Assembly (NCBI RefSeq): GCF_007990265.1
Contig: NZ_BJWH01000030.1
Span: 1-40,567 of the forward strand
Direction of reading: 5' to 3'
Source of the DNA: Cellulomonas terrae
GTDB taxonomy: Bacteria > Actinomycetota > Actinomycetes > Actinomycetales > Cellulomonadaceae
DNA: 40,567 nucleotides
The position numbers were made by a program, and so were the translations under genes. Below the pieces are notes generated by a model that saw only the letters and a program-made list of their open reading frames with translations, was not told where the DNA came from and searched no databases. Below, piece after piece: positions 7,232-14,975 of the stretch (positions are counted from its first letter, which is position 1; each line of letters opens with the position of its first letter).

Positions 7232-8847
7232 CCGGCGATCTCCTGGTAGGTGTCGATCAGGCCGACGAACTCGGACCGCAGGCCGTAGACGTCCTCGCCG
7301 AGTGCGGCCTCGGCGCGTTCGCGCGCCCGGGTGGCGCTGGCGTCCTCGGCGTGCGGCGACCCGGTGACGGCCAGGGCGAACTCGACGACCGCGGAGGCGA
7401 ACCTGAAGTCGCTCGTCGGCCTGGTGGTGAACACGCTCGCCCTCGCCGGGAACACGGCCTCCGTGCTCGTGCCGGCGCCCGGCTGCTTGTAGCGCACGTG
7501 GACGGTCAGGAAGTCGCTGGACTGCCCCGACTCGACGTCCTGGTAGTCCAGGTCGTCGACCTGCGCCCCCTCGCGGGCCGGGACCAGCTCGTAGAAGGCC
7601 GTGACCTCGTGCCCGGCGCCGACGTCACCGGCGTCCTTGGTGTCGTCGTCGAACTCCTCGTCCTCCAGGCGCCGGTTGTCGTAGCCCAGCAGCCGGTACT
7701 GGGCGACGGTCGCAGGGTTGAACTCGACCTGGACCTTGAGGTCCTGGGCGACGACGAACATCGTCAAGTCGAACTCGTCCACCAGGACCTTGCGCGCCTC
7801 GTCGAGGGTGTCGATGTACGCGTAGTTGCCGTTCCCGTGGTCGGCGATGGCTTCCATCGTGTTGTCCTTGAGGTTCCCCATGCCGAAGCCGAGCACCGAG
7901 ATGTAGACCCCGGACCTCGCGTGCTCCTCGATCAGGTCCGTGAGCTGCTCGGGGGTCGACGGGCCGACGTTGAAGTCGCCGTCGGTCGCCAGGATGACCC
8001 GGTTGTTGCCGCCCTCGACGAAGTTCTCGGCAGCGAGCTCGTACGCGGTCTGCAGGCCCTGCGCGCCGCCGGTCGAGCCTCCCGCCTGCAGCTCGCGCAG
8101 GATCCCCACGAGCTCGTCGCGCCGGTCGCCCGGCACGGAGTCGGCGAGCACCTGGTCGCTGCCGGCGTAGGTCACGATCGAGACGGTGTCGTCCTCGTCG
8201 AGCTGCTCGACCAGCAGCTCGAAGGAGTCGGCGAGCAGCGGCAGCTTGTTCGGCTCGTCCATCGAGCCCGACACGTCGAGCAGGAAGACGATGTTGTTCC
8301 CGCGGCTGGTGCCCGTCGCGGCGGTGGCCTGCACACCGATCATCGCGAGCTGGTGGTCCGGCGACCACGGCGACCGGGCGACCTGGGTCGTGACCGTGAA
8401 CGGGTCCTCCGCGCCCGGCTCCGGGGTCGGGTAGTCGTAGTCGAAGTAGTTGACCAGCTCCTCGATCCGCACGCCCTCCGGCGCGACGCCTTGACGCAGC
8501 TGGCGGCGCAGGTTGCTGTACGACGCGGTGTCGACGTCGGACGCGAACGTCGACAACGGGCTCGTCGTCACGTCCTGGAACGTCTGCTCCGGGGAGTCGT
8601 CGTACTCCTCCTGGTCGTCCGTCGGGACGTCGCGCCACTGCTCGGGGGCGACCGAGTCGTCGTAGGCGATGCCCTCGTCGTAGGAGGCGTCGCTCATGCC
8701 GTCCGCGCCGCTGCAGGCAGCGAGCGTGCCCACGACAGCGAGCACGGCCACCGCGGCGACGACGCGCGTCGGCGCCGTGTCACGACCGTTCGCCCGGGCA
8801 GGCGTCTTCGCAGGGGAAAGGGCACCCATCAATGACCGAACGCGCAT
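7228..8847 (-). CDS. VWA-domain lipoprotein, YfbK-like
   Basis: 539 aa. A charged leader (1-27), a hydrophobic stretch and the lipobox LAAC (Cys45) indicate a lipoprotein. Residues about 85-180 match the N-terminal domain found before VWA in YfbK-type proteins. The von Willebrand A domain spans about 184-350 with an intact MIDAS, DVSGS at 191-195, and ATDGD later. The C-terminal ~130 residues, ending LRSEFVGLIDTYQEIAG, match the DUF3520-type tail of this family. These proteins are thought to mediate metal-dependent protein contacts at the envelope. The start is the ATG with GGAGG 5 nt upstream; an ATG at 8859 overlaps that site and is rejected. Between the lipobox and the VWA part lies an Asp/Glu-rich linker. 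Confidence 0.88.
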   Translation of the reverse strand: MRVRSLMGALSPAKTPARANGRDTAPTRVVAAVAVLAVVGTLAACSGADGMSDASYDEGIAYDDSVAPEQWRDVPTDDQEEYDDSPEQTFQDVTTSPLSTFASDVDTASYSNLRRQLRQGVAPEGVRIEELVNYFDYDYPTPEPGAEDPFTVTTQVARSPWSPDHQLAMIGVQATAATGTSRGNNIVFLLDVSGSMDEPNKLPLLADSFELLVEQLDEDDTVSIVTYAGSDQVLADSVPGDRRDELVGILRELQAGGSTGGAQGLQTAYELAAENFVEGGNNRVILATDGDFNVGPSTPEQLTDLIEEHARSGVYISVLGFGMGNLKDNTMEAIADHGNGNYAYIDTLDEARKVLVDEFDLTMFVVAQDLKVQVEFNPATVAQYRLLGYDNRRLEDEEFDDDTKDAGDVGAGHEVTAFYELVPAREGAQVDDLDYQDVESGQSSDFLTVHVRYKQPGAGTSTEAVFPARASVFTTRPTSDFRFASAVVEFALAVTGSPHAEDASATRARERAEAALGEDVYGLRSEFVGLIDTYQEIAG

Positions 8848-9139
8848 CGCTTCCTCCATTGTTCGAGGACTGAAGCGTGGCGCTCCGCGAGAGCCGGGAC
8901 CAGCACGACACGGTCACGCAAACATCCCGTTCGGGTAACGGACTGCACACCCTCAGCCGCCCCGGCACACGCCCATGACCAGGGAGATCGTCACCCGAGA
9001 GGCGCAACGGCGGCCCAGAGAAATAGTGCCCGCGCCGTGACTTTTCCGACGCCGGTCGCCTGCACAAAAAGAATCACCAGGAGGGCTGCTTCACGTTTCC
9101 TCCACAACCCTGGGTGGATATCCACACAGAAGAGGACGA
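8848..9139. other. 292-bp intergenic region upstream of the VWA gene
   Basis: No gene is supported here. It is AT-richer than its surroundings (for example around 9020-9080) and should hold the VWA promoter. It contains a 12-bp palindrome at 9114-9125 and a short inverted repeat CCCGTTCGGG near 8926-8935. I could not identify a -35/-10 pair with confidence. Confidence 0.5.
9114..9125. promoter_or_regulatory. 12-bp perfect palindrome with a DnaA-box-like half
   Basis: GTGGATATCCAC is perfectly symmetric. The right part, ATATCCACA at 9118-9126, matches the DnaA box TTATCCACA in 8 of 9 positions. It lies just downstream of the septum-type gene and far upstream of the VWA start. Function unknown; one isolated box does not make an origin. 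Confidence 0.3.
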
Positions 9140-10267
9140 CTAGTCCCGCACCGTGACCGATCCGTCGAGCACCGACCCCCGCAGGTCCGGGTACTCCGTC
9201 GCCGCCGCGCAGTACGCCGTCGTCGCACCCGTCGACCAGTCGTCCGGGTGCGGGAAGCTCACGTCCGTCCAGACGACCCAGTCGTCGAGGATGCCCGGCG
9301 CTGCGCGCTCGATCATCGCCGAGCACTCCGCGAACCCGCGGTCGTAGCCCGCGTCCGACGGGTCCGCCAAGGCGTCGACCGGACCCGACATCGGCAGGAC
9401 CGCCACGATCTGCAGGGCGTGCGCCTCGCCGCAGTCCACCGGGTCGGCCGTGCCGAGGTCCCACGACCCCGGGTACTCGCGCAGACAGTCGCCGACGACG
9501 AGGTCCGAGCGCAGCGAGTAGTCGGGGAGCTCGTCCCCGGCGGCGAAGTCGCTGACCACGCCAGGGCTCGACGCCGCCCACACCGCGAGCCACACCCAGC
9601 CGATGCATACGAGGGTGCTCACCGCTCCCACGACCACACCGGCGATCGCCATCCCGCGACCCCGCGTGCCGCGGCGCCGGATCCTGCGCAACGCGCCGAT
9701 CCCCAGGCCCACGCCGACGGGACCCGGAAGCCCGCCGAGGACCAGCAGGCCCGCGATGCTGGTCACGAGCGACGCGATTGCCAGGCCGTCCGGGGGCGGC
9801 TCGACGACGCCGTACCCGAAGGCGGTCCCCGGGGCACCGGGCGTGCCGTACGACGGGGGCCCACCGTAGGCGGGCACGCCATACGGCAGGGGCCCGCCGT
9901 AGGGCTGCGGCGCACCGTACGCAGGCGGCGCGCCGTACACGGGAGGCTGCGCGAACGGGACGGCCGGTCCGTACGCGTCGGCCTGCGGGTACGTGCCCGG
10001 CGGGGTGTGCGGGCCGGGCCGGGCGTACGGGCCGGGCTGGGCGTACGGGCCGGGCTGCGTGTACTGGCCGTACGGCGCGGTCCCCGGCGTCGGGTGGGGT
10101 GCGGGCGGAGCGAAGGGCGACGCGTCCCCCGCAGTCGGCACGGCGTACGGAGACGTCGCGGAAGGATGGGGCCCGGCCGCCGCCTGCCCGGCGTCAGCCG
10201 ACGGGCGGGGACCGCCCGGCGGGACGAACGGCGTACCGCTGGGCCCGAGCCCCGTCTGCTCACTCAC
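9140..10267 (-). CDS. DUF4190 and septum-formation-type membrane protein with Pro/Tyr/Gly-rich N-terminus
   Basis: 375 aa. Residues 1-155 are low complexity, rich in Pro, Gly, Tyr and Ala, with short repeats of the type QPGPYA and YGAPP. A DUF4190-like pair of transmembrane helices follows (about 162-235: GLAIASLVTSIAGLLVLGG, a basic Arg-rich loop, then MAIAGVVVGAVSTLVCIGWV). The C-terminal ~130 residues begin VGDCL and contain VDCGEAHALQIV, a pattern of the actinobacterial septum-formation domain. It is probably exposed outside the membrane with paired cysteines. The GTG start follows TACGGT by 6 nt. Function is unknown beyond an envelope role. Confidence 0.8.
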   Translation of the reverse strand: MSEQTGLGPSGTPFVPPGGPRPSADAGQAAAGPHPSATSPYAVPTAGDASPFAPPAPHPTPGTAPYGQYTQPGPYAQPGPYARPGPHTPPGTYPQADAYGPAVPFAQPPVYGAPPAYGAPQPYGGPLPYGVPAYGGPPSYGTPGAPGTAFGYGVVEPPPDGLAIASLVTSIAGLLVLGGLPGPVGVGLGIGALRRIRRRGTRGRGMAIAGVVVGAVSTLVCIGWVWLAVWAASSPGVVSDFAAGDELPDYSLRSDLVVGDCLREYPGSWDLGTADPVDCGEAHALQIVAVLPMSGPVDALADPSDAGYDRGFAECSAMIERAAPGILDDWVVWTDVSFPHPDDWSTGATTAYCAAATEYPDLRGSVLDGSVTVRD

Positions 10268-10640
10268 CCGCGCACCGTAGTGGAGGCCGGGGCGCCGCGT
10301 GGCGCCCTACTGACGAGGTTCACCCGCGCACCGCACCCGACGGTCTGCCGTACCCTCAGCGCATCGACCGCCCGGACCCCGACGCGGACCGAGTGCGAGC
10401 GCGGATCCGTCACGACGGGACCGCGCAGTCCGACGGTCGGCGCGCTCCCGCGGCTCACGCACCTGACGTTCGGTCGACTCATGGGGAGGAACGCGAGCGT
10501 GTGCGGCGCACGACACGCGCCCGACCCAGGCACCGCCTCGCCACCGGACCGGCTTCCGTGATGGGATCCAGTCACGGAGGACGCGGACCGACCTCACGGG
10601 GCTTGCCCCGAGGGTTCCACGGACCACGAGCGCATCCCCC
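10268..10640. other. 373-bp region without a supported gene
   Basis: Frames here show no convincing codon bias or start signal. It holds the leaderless promoter of the upstream minus-strand gene, presumably the tRNA-Lys promoter, and a tight hairpin, CGGGGC-TT-GCCCCG at 10597-10610. Confidence 0.5.
10274..10279 (-). promoter_or_regulatory. Candidate -10 TACGGT of the leaderless DUF4190 gene
   Basis: TACGGT on the minus strand is followed by 6 nt and the GTG at 10267. Confidence 0.5.
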
Positions 10641-10713
10641 GGGCCTCTAGCTCAACTGGCAGAGCAGCGGACTTTTAATCCGCGGGTTGTGGGTTCGATC
10701 CCCACGGGGCCCA
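10641..10713 (+). tRNA. tRNA-Lys (anticodon TTT)
   Basis: A full cloverleaf can be drawn. The acceptor pairs GGGCCTC with GGGGCCC (one T-G pair). The D arm includes TAGCTCAACTGGCAGAGC. The anticodon stem GCGGA/TCCGC encloses CT-TTT-AA with the anticodon at 10674-10676, and the T arm is GTGGG-TTCGATC-CCCAC. The discriminator is A at 10713 and CCA is not encoded. It reads AAA and AAG. Confidence 0.97.
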
Positions 10714-10754
10714 CCCGATCACCGTGCCCGACCTGGCCTGTCACCCCCGAGCCC

Positions 10755-10760
10755 TAGGCT
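10755..10760 (+). promoter_or_regulatory. Candidate -10 TAGGCT of the leaderless YdeI-like gene
   Basis: TAGGCT is followed by 6 nt and the ATG at 10767; no ribosome binding site is present. A separate promoter from the tRNA-Lys gene 42 nt upstream. Confidence 0.5.
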
Positions 10761-10766
10761 GCCGCC

Positions 10767-11366
10767 ATGTCGATGGACCACACCGACGCGGTGTTCTTCG
10801 ACACCGGCGAGGCGTTCGAGGCCTGGCTCGCCGAGAACGCCGCGAGCGCCACGCACGTCTGGGTTCGGATGGCGAAGAAGGGCACGGGCGTCCCGTCGAT
10901 CGACTGGACGACGGCCGTGGACGTGGCGCTCTGCTTCGGCTGGATCGACGGCATCGCCCGGCGGCTCGACGACGACTGGTACGTCCAGCGCTTCACCCCG
11001 CGGCGCGCGCGGAGCGTCTGGTCGAAGATCAACCGCGAGCGCATCGCGCGGCTCACCGCCGAGGGGCGGATGCGACCCGCCGGCCTGGCCGAGGTCGAGA
11101 GGGCGAAGGCGGACGGCCGCTGGGACGCGGCGTACGACAGCCCGTCCACGGCGGTGGTTCCCGACGACCTCGCGGCTGCTCTGGCCGCGCGCGACCTCAC
11201 GGAGACCTTCGCCGCGCTGGACGGCCGCAACCGGTTCGCCTTCCTGGCTCGCATCCAGACCGCGGTGCGCCCGGAGACCCGCGCCCGCCGCATCGAGCAG
11301 CTCACCGACGGCCTCGCTGCGGGCACGACGCCGTACCCGACACCGAAGTCGCGGTCCGACTCCTAG
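10767..11366 (+). CDS. YdeI/OmpD-associated family protein
   Basis: 199 aa. The order of motifs fits the YdeI family: FEAWLAENAASATHVWVRMAKKG near the N-terminus, then VDVALCFGWIDGIARRLDD (about residues 50-70), the YVQRFTPRRARSVWSKINRERI segment, and a C-terminal helical part with FAALDGRNRFAFLARIQTA and an Arg-rich tail. Family members have been linked to resistance to bacteriocins or cationic peptides, but the biochemical activity is not settled. It is soluble with no signal peptide. Leaderless start after TAGGCT. Confidence 0.85.
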   Translation: MSMDHTDAVFFDTGEAFEAWLAENAASATHVWVRMAKKGTGVPSIDWTTAVDVALCFGWIDGIARRLDDDWYVQRFTPRRARSVWSKINRERIARLTAEGRMRPAGLAEVERAKADGRWDAAYDSPSTAVVPDDLAAALAARDLTETFAALDGRNRFAFLARIQTAVRPETRARRIEQLTDGLAAGTTPYPTPKSRSDS

Positions 11367-11477
11367 GGCGGCCCTCGTCACCGCAGGTCACGGGCCACTC
11401 TCGTGCGCCGGGTATTCCGGTCTGCGCCTGCGCCCCTTTCCAGGTGAAGCAGTTCCCCGCTGAGCGAACACCCTGAC

Positions 11478-11504
11478 GGAATGGTCCGCCCTCGACCGAT
11501 GGTT
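11478..11504 (+). promoter_or_regulatory. Candidate SigR/SigH-type promoter, GGAAT-N19-GTT
   Basis: GGAAT at 11478-11482 and GTT at 11502-11504 are 19 nt apart, upstream of the DUF7455 gene (ATG 11565). The spacing is one longer than in the pair at bldC. Inference from pattern only. Confidence 0.35.
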
Positions 11505-11564
11505 CGGATGAGCAGCACACACGGAGCCCCCGCTCCGCCCCTGCACCGAGACGAGGTACTCGAC

Positions 11565-11792
11565 ATGACGATCGCCACCATCGACGCTCCCGCGGCCGCC
11601 GAGCTGACCCGGCAGGACCGGTGCGACCGCTGCGGCGCGCAGGCGTTCGTCAAGGCGACGCTGGCCGACGGGCTGGACCTGCTGTTCTGCGGCCACCACT
11701 TCCGCGCCCACGAGGTCAAGCTGGTCGCGGCCGGCGCGACGATCCTCGACGAGCGGCACCGGATCGACGAGCAGGCACCCGAGCGCGTCTGA
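11565..11792 (+). CDS. DUF7455-type small zinc-ribbon-like protein
   Basis: 75 aa. The core LTRQDRCDRCGAQAFVKATL, then DLLFCGHHFRAHEVKL, has a CxxC followed about 20 residues later by CxHH, a likely zinc site. This arrangement is typical of a short protein common in actinobacteria, often near sigma-factor genes. The ATG at 11565 gives the family length and has GAGG about 10 nt upstream; a longer frame from 11481 would add a low-complexity extension. The GGAAT-N19-GTT site upstream hints at control by thiol-oxidative stress. Role unknown. Confidence 0.75.
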   Translation: MTIATIDAPAAAELTRQDRCDRCGAQAFVKATLADGLDLLFCGHHFRAHEVKLVAAGATILDERHRIDEQAPERV

Positions 11793-11801
11793 GACGTTCC
11801 G

Positions 11802-11807
11802 TAGCCT
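11802..11807 (+). promoter_or_regulatory. Candidate -10 TAGCCT of the leaderless GNAT gene
   Basis: TAGCCT is followed by 6 nt and the ATG at 11814. It begins 10 nt after the stop of the DUF7455 gene. Confidence 0.45.
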
Positions 11808-11813
11808 GGGTGG

Positions 11814-12383
11814 ATGGCCATCGAGGTGCTCCCCGCCGTCGGGCGGTACGACGACTTCGTCGAGGTGGTCGGCGTCAAGAAGCCTGGGGGCGCCGGCTGC
11901 TGGTGCATGGCGTACCGGGACAGCCGCGTGCCCAACGACGAGCGGGCGCAGTACATGCGCGACGAGTGCGCCACCGAACCTGGTCCGGGCGTGCTGGCGT
12001 ACGTGGACGGTGAGGTGGCGGGCTGGTGCTCGGTCGCGCCCCGGAGCACGTACCGGCGGCTGATGCGCTCGCGGACCATCCCGTTCGTGGACGACCGCGA
12101 CGCGTGGAGCGTCGTGTGCTTCGTGGTCCGGCCGGCGTTCCGGCGCCAGGGCGTCATGCACGAGCTGCTCGAGGGAGCGGTCGCGCACGCCGCCGCGCAC
12201 GGCGCCGAGGTGGTCGAGGGCTACCCGGTGACCATCGCCCCGGACGAGCGGGTGGACGTCATCTCCGGGTACGTGGGGACGAGCCGGCTGTTCGAGGCCG
12301 CGGGGTTCACGCAGGCCGCGGCCACGACGGGACACAGCGGCGGCCGGCCGCGGGTGGTCATGCGGCGGGAGGTGTCCGGATGA
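11814..12383 (+). CDS. GNAT-family N-acetyltransferase
   Basis: 189 aa. The segment SVVCFVVRPAFRRQGVMHELLEGAVAHA (about residues 100-128) is the acetyl-CoA-binding motif A, with the RRQGV turn that holds the pyrophosphate. An N-terminal GCWCMAYR motif is typical of a GNAT subgroup in actinobacteria. Strands before it (GVLAYVDGEVAGWCSVAPR) fit the fold. The acceptor substrate cannot be read from sequence. Its TGA overlaps the ATG of the YqgE-like gene (ATGA), so the two form a unit. Confidence 0.88.
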   Translation: MAIEVLPAVGRYDDFVEVVGVKKPGGAGCWCMAYRDSRVPNDERAQYMRDECATEPGPGVLAYVDGEVAGWCSVAPRSTYRRLMRSRTIPFVDDRDAWSVVCFVVRPAFRRQGVMHELLEGAVAHAAAHGAEVVEGYPVTIAPDERVDVISGYVGTSRLFEAAGFTQAAATTGHSGGRPRVVMRREVSG

Positions 12384-12940
12384 CCGACGCAGCCCTGCGC
12401 GGCCGGCTCCTCGTCGCGACACCGCGCCTGCGCGAGCCCACGTTCTTCCGGACCGTCATCCTGCTGCTCGACCACGGCCCGGAAGGTGCGGTCGGCGTGG
12501 TGCTGAACCGCCCGTCGTCCGTGGACGTCGGCGTCGTCCTGCCCGACTGGCAGGACGTCGTGAGCGACCCGCCACGGCTGTTCCACGGCGGGCCGGTCGG
12601 GCTCGACGGTGCGATGGGCGTCGCGGTGCTCCCCCACGGTGCCGGCACGTCGCCCGACGTCGACCGCCTGACGGGCCGGTTCGGCCTGGTCGACCTGGAC
12701 GCCGCGCCGACGTCGGTGGCGGCGCACGTGGGTGGCGTTCGGGTGTTCGCCGGGCACGCGGGATGGGGTGCCGGCCAGCTGGAGGACGAGCTCGCCGAGC
12801 GCGCCTGGTACGTGGTGGACGCCGTCGCGGACGACGTGCTGACGCCGGAGCCGGAGCAGCTGTGGCGGCGGGTGCTGCGCCGTCAGGGCGGCGACCTGGC
12901 GATCGTGTCGACGTTCGCGGCGGACGCCAGCCTGAACTGA
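12380..12940 (+). CDS. YqgE/AlgH family protein
   Basis: 186 aa. Characteristic family blocks are present: LRGRLLVATPRLREPTFFRT near the N-terminus, LLLDHGPEGAVGVVLNRPS, FHGGPVGLDGAMGVAVL, then VRVFAGHAGWGAGQLEDEL and WRRVLRRQGGDLAIVSTF. The length fits. The family is widespread, small and cytosolic; its molecular role is not established. Overlaps the GNAT gene by 4 nt and shares its promoter. Confidence 0.9.
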   Translation: MTDAALRGRLLVATPRLREPTFFRTVILLLDHGPEGAVGVVLNRPSSVDVGVVLPDWQDVVSDPPRLFHGGPVGLDGAMGVAVLPHGAGTSPDVDRLTGRFGLVDLDAAPTSVAAHVGGVRVFAGHAGWGAGQLEDELAERAWYVVDAVADDVLTPEPEQLWRRVLRRQGGDLAIVSTFAADASLN

Positions 12941-12997
12941 GACGCTCGCTGTGTCAGGATCACCCGTGCGCACGCGCACCACGACGAGGGAGAACTG

Positions 12998-13948
12998 ATG
13001 GCTGGCGGTCTGGCCGCGCTACTGGACGACATCGCGGCGCTGGCGAAGCTCGCCGCGGCGTCGGTCGACGACGTGGGCGCGGCGGCGGGCCGGGCGAGCG
13101 CGAAGGCGGCCGGCGTCGTCATCGACGACACGGCGGTGACCCCGCGCTACGTGCACGGGTTCGAGCCCAAGCGCGAGCTCCCGATCGTCCGCAAGATCGC
13201 GTTCGGGTCGCTGCGGAACAAGCTGCTCTTCATCCTGCCGGCGGCCCTGCTGCTCAGCCAGTTCCTGCCGTGGCTGCTGACGCCGATCCTCATGGTCGGC
13301 GGGACGTACCTCGCGTACGAGGGTGCGGAGAAGATCTACGAGCTGATCACCGGGCACGCCAAGGAGCACACGACCACCCCGGTGGCCGCCCAGGGCGAGG
13401 ACACCGAGAAGTCGATGGTGCGCGGCGCGATCCGGACGGACTTCATCCTGTCGGCCGAGATCATGGTCATCGCCCTCAACGAGGTCGCCGACGAGCCGTT
13501 CCTGTCCCGCACGCTCATCCTGGCCGTCGTCGCGCTGGCGATCACGGTCCTCGTCTACGGCGTCGTCGGGCTCATCGTGAAGATGGACGACATCGGCCTG
13601 CACCTCGCCGAGCGCCGCAACGGAGCGGTCGCCGCGCTCGGGCGCGGGCTGGTGCGCGCGATGCCGAAGGTGCTCTCGGTCCTGTCGACCGTCGGCATCG
13701 TCGCGATGCTCTGGGTCGGTGGGCACATCCTGCTGGCCGGCGTCGACGAGCTCGGCTGGCACGCCCCGTACGACCTCCTGCACCACCTGGAGGAGGCCGT
13801 CGTCGTCGTCGTCCCGGGCGTCGGAGGCCTCCTGGCCTGGCTGGTGGACACCCTCGGCTCGGCCCTGGTCGGGCTCGTGGTCGGTGCCGTGGTCGTCGGC
13901 ATCATGCACCTGATCCCGAAGCGCACGAAGGCCGAACCCGCGCACTGA
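12998..13948 (+). CDS. DUF808 (YedI-like) integral membrane protein
   Basis: 316 aa. The start MAGGLAALLDDIAALAKLAA and the stretch SVDDVGAAAGRASAKAAGVVIDDTAVTPRYV are family hallmarks. Several transmembrane helices follow, for example LLFILPAALLLSQFLPWLLTP, TDFILSAEIMVIAL, ILAVVALAITVLVYGVVGLI, and two further C-terminal ones. GAGGGAG lies about 6 nt before the ATG. Function is unknown. Convergent with the aldose epimerase gene. Confidence 0.9.
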   Translation: MAGGLAALLDDIAALAKLAAASVDDVGAAAGRASAKAAGVVIDDTAVTPRYVHGFEPKRELPIVRKIAFGSLRNKLLFILPAALLLSQFLPWLLTPILMVGGTYLAYEGAEKIYELITGHAKEHTTTPVAAQGEDTEKSMVRGAIRTDFILSAEIMVIALNEVADEPFLSRTLILAVVALAITVLVYGVVGLIVKMDDIGLHLAERRNGAVAALGRGLVRAMPKVLSVLSTVGIVAMLWVGGHILLAGVDELGWHAPYDLLHHLEEAVVVVVPGVGGLLAWLVDTLGSALVGLVVGAVVVGIMHLIPKRTKAEPAH

Positions 13949-13960
13949 CCGCCCGGTCAG
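13945..13960. terminator. Short inverted repeat between convergent genes
   Basis: CTGACC-GCCC-GGTCAG overlaps the stop of the DUF808 gene and precedes the 3' end of the epimerase gene. Only 6-7 pairs and no T tract, so it is a weak terminator candidate. Confidence 0.3.
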
Positions 13961-13976
13961 CGCCGCCCGTCGCACG

Positions 13977-14897
13977 TCACGCGGTCGCCAGCCCCCACGT
14001 TCCCGTCCAGGTGTCCCCGGGGGCGAGCGTGACCAGGTCCGCACCGGACCGGAACGCGTGCGGCGGGCAGGTCATCGGCTCGACGGCCAGCGACTGCCGC
14101 TGCCGCTCGGCCGGGAGGACACCGTCGGCCGAGTAGACCATCACGTACGGGAAGCTCTCGTCGACCCACAGGCGCACCCCCTCGGCGCTCCCCGGGTCGG
14201 TCAGGTGCACGACCGCGCGTCCGTCGTCCCCCCGCGTGAGGTCGCCGAAGACGGTGTCCAGCACCGTGTCCCCCACCGCCCGCCCGGAGCGGAAGTCGAG
14301 CGACGTGCCGCTCACGTCGACCGGCGTGGGGCGCTCGTCGCGGTCGGCGGGCACCGGCGAGTGGCTCCCCGCGGGCACCAGCAGCTCTAGGCCCGCGACG
14401 TCCGCGCCGAGCCCGACGTACGGGTGGAAGCCCATGCCGAAGGGCGCCGGCTCCGTGCCGGTGTTGGTCGCCGAGGACGCGACCGTGAGCCCGCCGGGTG
14501 ACAGGTGGTAGCCGACCTGCAGGCTGAGCTCCCACGCGTAGCCGGGCTGCGGACGCAGGACGCAGGCGAGCACCACGTCGTGCTCGGTGAACGACACCTC
14601 GGTCCAGTCCAGCCAGCGGACCATGCCGTGGATCGCGTTGCCGCGCTCGGGCTCGTCCATCGCGACCTGGCACGTGCGACCGCCGAACGTGTACCGGCCG
14701 TCGGCGATCCTGTTCGGGAACGGCGCGAGGACCTGACCGCGGCCGTCGGGTGCGCGCTCGTCCTCGTCGTACCCGTCGAGGACCGGGCGCCCGTCGAGCG
14801 TGCACTCTCGCAGCCCGGCGCCGACCTGCGTCACGACCGCCTCGTGGCCGCCCGCCATGATGCGGTACTGCCGCCCGGACGGTGGGGTGCCGCTCAT
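13977..14897 (-). CDS. Aldose 1-epimerase family protein
   Basis: 306 aa. Galactose-mutarotase features are visible: LAPFPNRIADGRY near residue 50, GNAIHGMVRWLDW with the first conserved His, GMGFHPYVG with the catalytic His, and LAVEPMT with the catalytic Glu near the C-terminus. The enzyme should interconvert alpha and beta anomers of a free hexose or a related sugar. The start at 14897 has AAGGAG upstream; the frame stays open for much longer but that extension has non-coding composition. Divergent from the antiporter gene. Confidence 0.9.
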   Translation of the reverse strand: MSGTPPSGRQYRIMAGGHEAVVTQVGAGLRECTLDGRPVLDGYDEDERAPDGRGQVLAPFPNRIADGRYTFGGRTCQVAMDEPERGNAIHGMVRWLDWTEVSFTEHDVVLACVLRPQPGYAWELSLQVGYHLSPGGLTVASSATNTGTEPAPFGMGFHPYVGLGADVAGLELLVPAGSHSPVPADRDERPTPVDVSGTSLDFRSGRAVGDTVLDTVFGDLTRGDDGRAVVHLTDPGSAEGVRLWVDESFPYVMVYSADGVLPAERQRQSLAVEPMTCPPHAFRSGADLVTLAPGDTWTGTWGLATA

Positions 14898-14975
14898 ACG
14901 TCTCCTTGGGTGCTCGCCTGCGGCCTGTGCTCGGGCCACCCGACAAAGTAGCGCCCGCCCGACACAATGGCGGGC

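Noticed and set aside
9105..9126. Replication origin
   Set aside because: Only one imperfect DnaA box; no cluster, and no dnaA, dnaN or gyr genes nearby.
10268..10640. A plus-strand protein starting near 10365 after a TACCCT hexamer
   Set aside because: There is no ATG or GTG at the right distance, and the Arg/Pro/Ala-rich text lacks coding bias.
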